From positions 1-21,555 of IMG/VR virus record IMGVR_UViG_3300036944_001072: 21,555 nucleotides of DNA. One strand, given 5' to 3'. Below the pieces are notes generated by a model. It was not told the origin of the DNA, made no database searches, and was given only the letters and a program-made list of their open reading frames with translations. Position numbers and translations under genes: made by a program. Of the stretch, positions 6,552 to 12,570 are shown piece by piece. This DNA comes from a virus. Each line of letters opens with the position of its first letter. The first letter of the stretch is position 1.

Positions 6552-6877
6552 ACCCAGAGGAACAAATCCACCGGGCAATTGTGAAATATCTCCGCCTCGC
6601 ATGGCCGGAAGTTCTGTTCTTCCACCCGGCCAACGGTGAGAAGCGCGGTATCCAGGCAGCGGTCAGGCTCAAGGCAATGGGCGTCATTCCAGGCGTGCCC
6701 GATCTGGTCCTGATCTTTCCGGATGGCTCTCATGGCTACTTGGAAATCAAACCGGAGAAGAAATACGCCACCCCCGTGCAGAAAGCCTTTCACGCGGAGC
6801 TAACCGCCCGCAACGTCAAAGTCGCCGTCGTCCGGTCAATCGAAGACGTGGCGCAAACCCTTGAGGAATGGATATGA
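6548..6877 (+). CDS. VRR-NUC domain nuclease
   Basis: 109 aa from GTG 6548, which overlaps the preceding TGA (GTGA). An in-frame ATG at 6533 is possible, but it would overlap the upstream gene by 19 bases and include the GGAGG that I take as the ribosome-binding site. The whole protein is one VRR-NUC domain: EEQIHRAIVKYLR, FFHPANGEKR, GVIPGVPDLVLIFPDG with the catalytic Asp at about 52, LEIK with the Glu/Lys at 66-68, and a following Gln (VQKAF). This is a PD-(D/E)XK metal-dependent nuclease. Family members cut branched or flap DNA and, in phages, typically accompany SNF2 helicases. Here both are in one operon separated by methyltransferases. Confidence 0.9.
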   Translation: MNPEEQIHRAIVKYLRLAWPEVLFFHPANGEKRGIQAAVRLKAMGVIPGVPDLVLIFPDGSHGYLEIKPEKKYATPVQKAFHAELTARNVKVAVVRSIEDVAQTLEEWI

Positions 6878-7314
6878 GTGAGAAGATTACATGGACCGAC
6901 GACATGAAGGAGGTTGTTCGGAAACACTGGGCAGACGGTCGGACCACGCCGGATATTGCGGACTCCATTAATACCGATTTCGGCACCAGTCTGACCAAGA
7001 GCGCCATCGGTGGTCTCATCACCCGCATGGGCTATGAAAAGGCGTGCGAGATGGAGGCGTTGACATCCAAGCTCGTGCAAGAGGAAATCGACAAGGCCTG
7101 CGCCAAATATGCAGCCAAGTCCGCCGATGTGATTTTCAGGCTCCGATATAAGGAAAATGAAGAACCCCGCGTTGTTGCAGCACGGGCGGAGGCTATTGCC
7201 CAGATTGTCAACAGGACCGGCGCGAGTATCAAGCTCATTGCGAAGGCATGGGGCTGCAATGACGATTTCATTTCCCCTCATTACCCGCGCTGGAACATTA
7301 CCAATGGCCGCTAA
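6874..7314 (+). CDS. GcrA-like HTH protein, short form
   Basis: 146 aa, ATG at 6874 overlapping the preceding TGA. Residues 5-55 (ITWTDDMKEVVRKHW, DGRTTPDIADSIN, then SLTKSAIGGLITRMGY) follow the pattern of the GcrA N-terminal HTH, 'W.......L..LW..G.S...IA..L....T..AV.G...R.G'. The rest is helical (MEALTSKLVQEEIDKAC, VVAARAEAIAQIVNRTG) and ends IKLIAKAWGCNDDFISPHYP. It lacks the C-terminal cysteine-containing segment of GcrA. It therefore looks like a DNA-binding protein without the sigma70-contact domain. Its last 11 bases overlap the long GcrA homologue, which suggests the two are made together. Confidence 0.65.
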   Translation: MSEKITWTDDMKEVVRKHWADGRTTPDIADSINTDFGTSLTKSAIGGLITRMGYEKACEMEALTSKLVQEEIDKACAKYAAKSADVIFRLRYKENEEPRVVAARAEAIAQIVNRTGASIKLIAKAWGCNDDFISPHYPRWNITNGR

Positions 7315-8065
7315 TCCCATCACCGACTATGACCGGCGCATCGTCCGCGAAATGTGGACGGCAGATTATTCCATCGATCAAATCAAGGCAAAGATCAACC
7401 GGGCTCGCGGGACGATCCAATACATCGCCGCCTCATTGCGTCTGGGGCCTAAGCCTGTATCGCCTCTTGTTACAGTCTGGACGCCTGACATCCTGGCCGA
7501 CCTCGAAGCTGAATGGTTTGCTGGTGCCACGGCAAGCGGAGTGGCGAGGGTTCTCAACAAGAAGTATGGAACCAGCTTCACCCGCAATGCCACGATTGGC
7601 AAGATCCACCGCATGGGTTTGATCAGGTCCAGCGAGGTCAGCGACTTGAACAAGCGCGAGAACGCGATGACGTCTCCGATGATCCGCCGCGCCACGAACG
7701 ATAACCGCAAGGTTGAGAAGGAGAAGAAGACCAAGCGCGACAAGCCCAAGCCGAAGCGCACGGCAATTCCAAATCCCGCCGCGTCCTTTGGGGCAGACGA
7801 CAATGTGCGGGAAGCCTGGGTCATTGTCACCGATGCGGCATGGGACGTTCTGCCCGGCACTGAGCCTAAGACGCTTCTCAACCGGCGAAACTTTGGCGAA
7901 TGCAAATATCCGGTCGGTATGAATGAACCAGAGCAGCGGTTTTGTTGCGCTAAAACCGACCAAACCTATTGCGACGCTCACCGCAAGATCATGTATCGCC
8001 CGCCGTCTAGCAGCGACCGTGACGCACTGCGCCTGCGCGGCTTGTTGAAGGCAACCGCTCGATGA
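7304..8065 (+). CDS. GcrA family regulator with an extra N-terminal HTH
   Basis: 253 aa from ATG 7304 (MAANPITDYD). Two HTH-like units are visible. The first, at about 8-50 (DRRIVREMWTADYSIDQIKA, TIQYIAASLRLG), is weak. The second, at about 58-107 (VWTPDILADLEAEWFAG, then SFTRNATIGKIHRMGL), is strongly GcrA-like. A Lys/Arg-rich linker follows (EKEKKTKRDKPKPKR). The C-terminal part has GECKYPVG, FCCAKT, YCDAHRKIMYRPP, matching the C-terminal GcrA domain that contacts sigma70. GcrA of Caulobacter is about 170 aa and activates sigma70 promoters containing CcrM-methylated GANTC. This longer version may redirect host transcription or act on phage promoters. An upstream ATG at 7259 is a less likely start. 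Confidence 0.8.
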   Translation: MAANPITDYDRRIVREMWTADYSIDQIKAKINRARGTIQYIAASLRLGPKPVSPLVTVWTPDILADLEAEWFAGATASGVARVLNKKYGTSFTRNATIGKIHRMGLIRSSEVSDLNKRENAMTSPMIRRATNDNRKVEKEKKTKRDKPKPKRTAIPNPAASFGADDNVREAWVIVTDAAWDVLPGTEPKTLLNRRNFGECKYPVGMNEPEQRFCCAKTDQTYCDAHRKIMYRPPSSSDRDALRLRGLLKATAR

Positions 8066-8466
8066 TTACGCACAGTCTCAATGACGATGACACCGTGACC
8101 ATCAGGGACGGTATTAAGACCTTGACGGTTCCGATGCGCGAGGCCGTTAACCTCGCATATGCCATAATTGACGATCTGGACCCGACCGGAGAGGATTCGC
8201 CCATCAATCGGCTGGTCAATCCTGGGAACGGGACTAGGCCACGATACGGGGCACAGAAACTTGCAATGCTCAAGGCAATGTCGGCAGGCAAGCGGTCTGC
8301 AACCTATCTCGGGCAACTGATCGGGCGCTCATCGAACCATGCCGCCCAGCAACTCCTACGGATGCAGCGCATGGGCTTTTGCGCGTCCTCCACCATCCCC
8401 GGCACGGCAAACCGAAAAGAGTGGGAAATCACCGCGAAGGGACGCCATTGGCTGGCCGTGAACTGA
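8062..8466 (+). CDS. Putative winged-helix DNA-binding protein (134 aa)
   Basis: 134 aa; ATG at 8062 overlaps the stop of the GcrA gene (ATGA). The first 50 residues are beta-rich (DDDTVTIRDGIKTLTVPMRE). The C-terminal 70 look like a winged helix: KLAMLKAMSAGKRSATYLGQ, then SNHAAQQLLRMQRMGFCAS, with a short wing and a final EITAKGRHWL. This resembles MarR/PadR-style 'learn lineage then end with T.KG...L' layouts in phage proteins. It precedes dnaB directly (TGATG overlap), so a role in origin recognition or regulation is plausible but unproven. Confidence 0.6.
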   Translation: MITHSLNDDDTVTIRDGIKTLTVPMREAVNLAYAIIDDLDPTGEDSPINRLVNPGNGTRPRYGAQKLAMLKAMSAGKRSATYLGQLIGRSSNHAAQQLLRMQRMGFCASSTIPGTANRKEWEITAKGRHWLAVN

Positions 8467-9842
8467 TGAAAGAACTCCACAACATCGAAGCCGAACAAGC
8501 CGTTTTAGGCGCGGCTCTCTACCGCCACTCCATTATTGAGGCGCTGACCGATCTAATCCCCGATCATTTCCATGAGGCCACGCATAGGGACCTCTGGGCG
8601 ACGATGCAACGGCTTTCACGGGAAGGGCGTGCGCCTGACCCATTGACTGTCTCAGAGGCTATGTCAGGCCATCAAGGGCTTACCGGGTTAGGTGGGTCCG
8701 CATATCTCGCCGACCTCTATTCACGCGGGATGCCATCAGCGGCGAAGGACCATGCCGATATTGTCCTGAACTGTGCCCGGCTCCGAGACTTGCGGCAGGT
8801 TGCGTCTGACGTTTCCGACATGGTGACACCTGGGGCCGATGCCTTCTCCATCATTGCACACGCCGAAAAGACGTTCGGCAAGATGGTTCAAGACGCCGCA
8901 CCGGCATCAGAAAATCTAATAGACGGCCAGACCTCGGTTCAGGAAACGCTCGAACAGATTGAGAAGGAAATCAGCGAGGGGCGCGAGAAGGGCTACATGA
9001 CTGGGCTCCGCTGCGTGGACTATCGCCTGCGGGGCTTGCGTCCCGGTTGGCTGGTAGTGATTGCAGGGCGTCCGAGTATGGGAAAGACTGCGCTCGCGCG
9101 AGCATTAGCGTTCGGAGCAGCACGCAAGACGAAAGCGCAAGTCGTGTTCTTCGCGCTTGAGATGGATCGTCGGGAACTTGACGAACGCACTCTGTCTCAA
9201 CTGTCATTTGAGCAATTCGGTCCTGATGATGCGATTGAGTATAGGCGCATCGGCGGGGATATGACTAGGGACGAACTGGTGAGACTTCGCCGGGCAGCGG
9301 CCCAGGTTCCCGATAATTTCGTCATCGACGACAGCCCGATCCTGTCCGTTGACTATGTTCGGCGTCGGGTTCTCGCACTCAAGCGCAAGGGCCCGGTTGC
9401 AGCGGTGTTTATAGATTATCTGCAAATCATGGACCGGCCCGACATGAAGGGCCGCAATGAGGCATCAGTGATTGGGGAGATGACTAAGGGGCTCAAGCAG
9501 CTTGCCAGAGAGGCGCAAACGTGCGTGGTGCTTTTATCCCAGATCAACCGGGGTGTTGAGCAGCGGGACGACAAGCGGCCTCAATTGTCGGATCTGCGTG
9601 AATCCGGCGCAATCGAGCAGGATGCAAACGCGGTCCTGTTTCCCTATCGGGACGTGTATTATCTCGAACGCGCAGAGCCTGACCGCAATAAGTCAGAGGC
9701 GAAATGGCTAGACTGGCAGATGGCCGTGATGGACAATCAAACCAAGATGCAGGTCATTGCCGCGAAGGTCCGTCAGGGATCAATCGGAACCGACCAGCAG
9801 ACCTATTTTGCACCCTTTGACGTGGTGGAGGACGTGAAGTGA
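8466..9842 (+). CDS. dnaB: Replicative DNA helicase DnaB
   Basis: 458 aa, the usual length for DnaB. ATG at 8466 overlaps the preceding TGA (TGATG) and gives the classical beginning (NIEAEQAVLGAAL). The N-terminal domain covers about 1-100, then a linker and a RecA-type ATPase: Walker A GRPSMGKT (201-208), ALEM with catalytic Glu (230-233), Walker B AVFIDYLQIM (313-322), SQINR (358-362), and the conserved RPQLSDLRESGAIEQDA. It unwinds the phage replication fork in the 5'-3' direction. The following gene resembles phage replication initiators or loaders, giving a typical self-sufficient replication pair. An N-terminal extension back to 8379 is possible in frame but would lie inside the previous gene. 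Confidence 0.95.
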   Translation: MKELHNIEAEQAVLGAALYRHSIIEALTDLIPDHFHEATHRDLWATMQRLSREGRAPDPLTVSEAMSGHQGLTGLGGSAYLADLYSRGMPSAAKDHADIVLNCARLRDLRQVASDVSDMVTPGADAFSIIAHAEKTFGKMVQDAAPASENLIDGQTSVQETLEQIEKEISEGREKGYMTGLRCVDYRLRGLRPGWLVVIAGRPSMGKTALARALAFGAARKTKAQVVFFALEMDRRELDERTLSQLSFEQFGPDDAIEYRRIGGDMTRDELVRLRRAAAQVPDNFVIDDSPILSVDYVRRRVLALKRKGPVAAVFIDYLQIMDRPDMKGRNEASVIGEMTKGLKQLAREAQTCVVLLSQINRGVEQRDDKRPQLSDLRESGAIEQDANAVLFPYRDVYYLERAEPDRNKSEAKWLDWQMAVMDNQTKMQVIAAKVRQGSIGTDQQTYFAPFDVVEDVK

Positions 9843-10555
9843 GCAGGCACTCTTTTGACCCTGAAGTCGCCCAGGCCGTAGGCGTTAACGCTGCGGTCAT
9901 TTATCAGAATATCGTCTGGTGGGCCGAGAAGAACGCTGCCAATGAACGCCACATCCATGCCGGTCGCGTCTGGACCTATAACAGCGTCGGGGCGTTTGAA
10001 ACGCTCTTTCCGTATCTGTCCACCAAGCAGGTCAGACTGGCCCTTGAGAAGCTGGTCGAGGCCGGGCTTTTGGTCACTGGAAACTTCAACCAATCCCCTT
10101 ACGATAGGACCAAATGGTATTCCCCAAATGAGGATTTCCATTTGTCCAAAACGGCAAATGAATTTGACCAGAAGGGCGAACCTATACCAGATAGTAAACC
10201 AGTTGATAAACCAGATAACAGCCAGCCGCGCGAAGCCTCCTTCGATCTATGGTGGGAAGCCTACCCTCGGAAGGCGGCTAAAGGTGCTGCTAGGAAGGCA
10301 TACGCCTCAGCCTTGAAGAAGGTTCCGGCGGGCAGCCTCTTAAAACTCACACAGGCTTTTGCCTTCGATAAGGAAACAAGATTCATTCCGCACCCGGCGA
10401 CATGGCTCAACGCGGAACGCTGGATCGAAGCCCAGATCGAACCCGACACAACCCCCAGGATGAGCAATGAGGAAGTGAGAATGATGTTCTGGACCAAGAA
10501 CCGCTATTGGAACTCCGACTGGGGTCCGCGTCCTGACAAGAGGGCCACGGCATGA
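9839..10555 (+). CDS. Phage replication initiator/helicase-loader-like protein
   Basis: 238 aa from GTG 9839 (GTGA overlap with dnaB). The N-terminal 95 residues form a winged-helix of the type found in phage replication proteins: AQAVGVNAAVIYQNIVWWAE, VWTYNSVGAFETLFPYLS, KQVRLALEKLVEAGLL. A polar linker at about 105-135 follows. The C-terminal part is FDLWWEAYPRKAAKGAARKA with helices and AKPATWL-like HPATWLNAERW, a module common at the end of phage replication proteins. Directly downstream of dnaB it is best explained as the partner that brings DnaB to the phage origin. It has no AAA+ motifs, so it is not a DnaC-type loader. Confidence 0.75.
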   Translation: MSRHSFDPEVAQAVGVNAAVIYQNIVWWAEKNAANERHIHAGRVWTYNSVGAFETLFPYLSTKQVRLALEKLVEAGLLVTGNFNQSPYDRTKWYSPNEDFHLSKTANEFDQKGEPIPDSKPVDKPDNSQPREASFDLWWEAYPRKAAKGAARKAYASALKKVPAGSLLKLTQAFAFDKETRFIPHPATWLNAERWIEAQIEPDTTPRMSNEEVRMMFWTKNRYWNSDWGPRPDKRATA

Positions 10556-11058
10556 GCTGGTATTGCATCCGCGCTGCCACGCGCTCCGAGGCAAAGGTCA
10601 TCAAGGGGCTGTCCGAGATAGGGGTTGAAGCCTATTGCCCGATGGAAACGAACTGGATCACCCATGCTAGGACGACTGAACGCAAAGACCGCCCACTCCT
10701 GCCGGGTTATATCTTCGCCACCCTCACCGACGCCGACATTTGGCGCGTGAACCGCCTCCAAGGGGTTCTAGGCATCATCGGTGCCCCTGGATTGCCAATG
10801 CCCCTCCCTGACCGCTTTGTGGGGCTTCTAGCGTTCCACGAATGGCTAGGCGCATTTGATCGGACCATGCCCTACACGGAATTGAAGCTGATCCCGAAAC
10901 CTGGGATGGCCGTGAAGGTGACGAAAGGCCCGCTATCTGGCGCTCTGGCCGTGGTCGCAGATGGCAAGCATACTGAGAACCGACTTCGCGTCCTCATTGA
11001 CGGGTTCGGGCGTGTGAGGGAATATGTCGTCAAGGCCGACGCGGTGGAGGGGATCTGA
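10552..11058 (+). CDS. NusG/RfaH-like transcription antitermination protein
   Basis: 168 aa, ATG at 10552 overlapping the previous stop (ATGA). The N-terminal NGN domain is visible: SWYCIRAATRSEAKVIKGL at 2-20, GVEAYCPMETNW, and RPLLPGYIFATL, where the 'PLLPGYIF' segment is the NusG/RfaH hallmark. The C-terminal KOW region is GMAVKVTKGPLSGALAVV followed by RLRVLIDGFGR, matching 'G..V.V..GPF.G..G.V'. NusG paralogues bind RNA polymerase and make it resist pausing and termination. It is the third-to-last gene of the early operon and lies just before the late intergenic region, so antitermination into packaging, spike and lysis genes is a reasonable inference. Confidence 0.88.
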   Translation: MSWYCIRAATRSEAKVIKGLSEIGVEAYCPMETNWITHARTTERKDRPLLPGYIFATLTDADIWRVNRLQGVLGIIGAPGLPMPLPDRFVGLLAFHEWLGAFDRTMPYTELKLIPKPGMAVKVTKGPLSGALAVVADGKHTENRLRVLIDGFGRVREYVVKADAVEGI

Positions 11059-11291
11059 TGCGGCAAGCGGTAGGGCGTATTTGCGCGGCACTAGCGGAAT
11101 GGCTCTGCGACCTGTCCGACCTAGCTTTCGGCGTTGACACTAAGAACTCAACGGAAACGATGTCCGCCGAGGCCATGAGGGCTCTATCTTTCTGCGCCGA
11201 TCTGGACGACTTGGAAGACGGCGAAATTATATCAGTTCAGGAATATGAGCGCCGGATCAGGATTGGGATGCAGGCGGCAACATGGCACTAG
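11058..11291 (+). CDS. Hypothetical phage protein (77 aa)
   Basis: 77 aa; ATG at 11058 overlaps the NusG-like gene stop (TGATG). The N-terminus is helical (RQAVGRICAALAEWLCDLSD). The centre is acidic (CADLDDLEDGEIIS) and the C-terminus basic (YERRIRIG). No family recognised. It belongs to the coupled end of the early operon. Confidence 0.6.
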   Translation: MRQAVGRICAALAEWLCDLSDLAFGVDTKNSTETMSAEAMRALSFCADLDDLEDGEIISVQEYERRIRIGMQAATWH

Positions 11292-11434
11292 ACGACAACG
11301 CAATCCCAGACGATGAGGTTGCAGCGGCTTTCCACAAGAACCGTCCTCCGTTCTCGGGCTTGGGTGTCTGGGTAAAGACTGAAGATGACCCATGGACGCG
11401 CGACATTGACAAAACGCCGGACGATGGTATCTAG
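11282..11434 (+). CDS. Hypothetical acidic protein, last early gene (50 aa)
   Basis: 50 aa starting at ATG 11282, overlapping the preceding gene by 10 bases and ending at TAG 11432-11434. It begins MALDDNAIPDDEV, contains AAAFHKNRPPFSGLGVW and ends DIDKTPDDGI. No domain recognised. The last codons contain a TTGACA hexamer and one copy of a 13-bp repeat that recurs 210 bases downstream, so this 3' end may also be regulatory DNA. Confidence 0.5.
   Translation: MALDDNAIPDDEVAAAFHKNRPPFSGLGVWVKTEDDPWTRDIDKTPDDGI
11406..11433 (+). promoter_or_regulatory. Candidate promoter at end of early operon
   Basis: A perfect TTGACA (11406-11411) lies 16 bases before TATCTA (11428-11433), at the very end of the last early gene and facing the late genes. 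The -10 box matches consensus at only three positions. The -35 overlaps the first copy of the TGACAAAACGCCG repeat. Called on sequence resemblance only. Confidence 0.3.
11407..11419 (+). repeat. 13-bp direct repeat, copy 1 (TGACAAAACGCCG)
   Basis: Identical to 11617-11629, with start-to-start spacing of 210 bases. Copy 1 lies in the 3' end of the last early gene. The match is too long to be expected by chance in a region this small, and the same-face spacing would suit a looping or cooperative DNA-binding protein. Confidence 0.6.
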
Positions 11435-11534
11435 GTAGTGTTCCGCTCCGTGTGTTTCGCGTTTGCGCGTTTCACCCGGTGTGTTGGCGTGTGTCCGACA
11501 CAAGACGAAGCCGCACTTGCCCGCGACAGCAAAG

Positions 11535-11561
11535 CCCTAGGAATGGCAGGATTGCCTAGGG
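11535..11561. other. Inverted repeat CCCTAGG...CCTAGGG
   Basis: A perfect 7-bp inverted repeat with a 13-base spacer sits in the middle of the early/late intergenic region. It has no following T-run. It could be an RNA hairpin used for pausing or antitermination, or a protein-binding site. Confidence 0.45.
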
Positions 11562-11616
11562 ACGCGTCATTTAATCTGGCCCTAGTTCTCCACTCAGTCC
11601 CATCCTGGCAGGTGAG

Positions 11617-11629
11617 TGACAAAACGCCG
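11617..11629 (+). repeat. 13-bp direct repeat, copy 2 (TGACAAAACGCCG)
   Basis: Second copy of the 13-mer, about 100 bases before the first late gene. Flanking bases differ from copy 1 apart from a loosely similar GA.GATG/AGATATG stretch that follows, so this is a short site rather than a duplicated segment. Confidence 0.6.
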
Positions 11630-11726
11630 AAGATATGCGGAAGCGACCCGGCGGGCCATACTCATGTGGTCGGGTAATCTCGGAAGCCATGCTTAACCAA
11701 TCATCAGTTTCGGAAGGAAATCCCTG

Positions 11727-12236
11727 ATGGCACGCACTGGACAGCGCGGCATTAGCGCCGCCGCCCCTTTCACCGGCCCGACCGTCTGGGCAACCTGCAA
11801 CGGCCTGCCCCATACGGCAACCAGTGGCACCGACACCACGCCTGTCGTGACTGAGGAATACGTTGCCGAAGTGTTCGTTCCGATGAATTGCATCGTGACC
11901 GGCTTCAGCGTCCTGAATGGTTCGGCAGTCGCAGGCAACATGCAGATTGCGCTTTACGATAGCGCGGGTGGGCTGGTCGCTACGACTGCATCCACCGCCG
12001 CTTCCGGCACCGCTGCCTATCAAGCTGTTCCGTTTTCCTCGACCGTCGCTTTGCGCGGCCCGGCTGAATATTTCATTGGCCTTCAGAACAACAACACCTC
12101 GAACCGCTTCCGCTCTCACACGGTCGGTGTTCATGGTGCGAGCAAGAAGACCGGCCAGACCTACGGCACCTTCACCGCTCTTACTCCGCCCACGACCTTC
12201 ACAACGGCGCTCGCTCCTATCGGCGCGCTGTATTAA
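11727..12236 (+). CDS. Beta-rich putative virion-associated protein, first late gene
   Basis: 169 aa with ATG 11727 and a good GGAAGGAAA ribosome-binding site. The composition is Ala/Thr/Ser/Gly-rich, typical of phage structural proteins. Predicted strands include EEYVAEVFVPMNCIVTGFSV, MQIALYDSAGGLVATT, and AEYFIGLQNNN. The pattern suggests a jelly-roll or galectin-like domain as found in head-decoration and spike proteins. No firm family. It is the first gene of the late transcript, immediately before the small terminase, whose start is 16 bases after its stop. Confidence 0.55.
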   Translation: MARTGQRGISAAAPFTGPTVWATCNGLPHTATSGTDTTPVVTEEYVAEVFVPMNCIVTGFSVLNGSAVAGNMQIALYDSAGGLVATTASTAASGTAAYQAVPFSSTVALRGPAEYFIGLQNNNTSNRFRSHTVGVHGASKKTGQTYGTFTALTPPTTFTTALAPIGALY

Positions 12237-12252
12237 AAATACAGGATGAAAA

Positions 12253-12570
12253 ATGAGCGAACCTTCGGAAACACCCAAGAAGCGGGGTAGGCCTTTGGGC
12301 TCTCCGAACAAGGTGATACCGGAGGTTCGTCTCCTTGCCCGTGCCTATACGGAAGGTGCGGTTAAGACCCTGGCTGAGATTATGGATCGGGGTGAGACAG
12401 ACGCGGTGCGTATCTCTGCAGCCAATAGCCTCCTAGACCGTGGGTTTGGTCGCCCTGCCCAAGCAGTTCACGTCGGACAGGATGAGGAAGCCGGTCCCAT
12501 TCAACAGGTCATCCGTTGGGCGGTGAGTGAGACCGAGGCAATCAAAGACCCGAGTAAGCGTGCAGACTAA
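12253..12570 (+). CDS. terS: Putative small terminase subunit
   Basis: 105 aa. It opens with a basic AT-hook-like segment (PKKRGRPLGSPNKV, about 8-21). Then come helices ARAYTEGAVKTLAEIMDRGE and VRISAANSLLDRGFGRPAQA, a pattern frequent in phage proteins annotated as small terminase ('GRP.GS.NK...A..LLDRG.G.P'). TerS recognises phage DNA and regulates the large subunit. The assignment depends mostly on this pattern and on the position directly upstream of, and overlapping, the large terminase. An AGGATG sequence 5-6 bases before the ATG serves as ribosome-binding site. Confidence 0.65.
   Translation: MSEPSETPKKRGRPLGSPNKVIPEVRLLARAYTEGAVKTLAEIMDRGETDAVRISAANSLLDRGFGRPAQAVHVGQDEEAGPIQQVIRWAVSETEAIKDPSKRAD

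Larger units (their letters stand above)
11435..11726. promoter_or_regulatory. Early/late intergenic region (292 bases)
   Basis: There is no convincing gene here; the one plus-strand frame of 79 codons has a poor start and unusual composition. The region contains CCCTAGG and CCTAGGG at 11535-11541 and 11555-11561, able to form a hairpin with a 13-base loop. The small inverted repeat TGTGTccgACACA lies near 11500-11513. A second imperfect stem (ACCCG...CGGGT, about 11646-11675) follows. The 13-mer TGACAAAACGCCG at 11617-11629 is a second copy of 11407-11419. None of the stems is followed by a T-run, so they are not standard intrinsic terminators. The region ends in GGAAGGAAA, the ribosome-binding site of the first late gene. 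Confidence 0.5.

Noticed and set aside
11438-11677. Plus-strand open frame of 79 codons in the early/late intergenic region
   Set aside because: GTG start without ribosome-binding site, no coupling to neighbours, Cys/Ser-rich composition unlike the other genes, and hairpins and repeats inside it.
11640-11700. Possible tRNA in the early/late gap
   Set aside because: A partial stem exists but there is no T-loop consensus or cloverleaf.
11571-12311. 246-codon minus-strand open frame
   Set aside because: Covers the control region and the first late gene on the opposite strand; Gly/Arg-rich shadow translation of a GC-rich gene.
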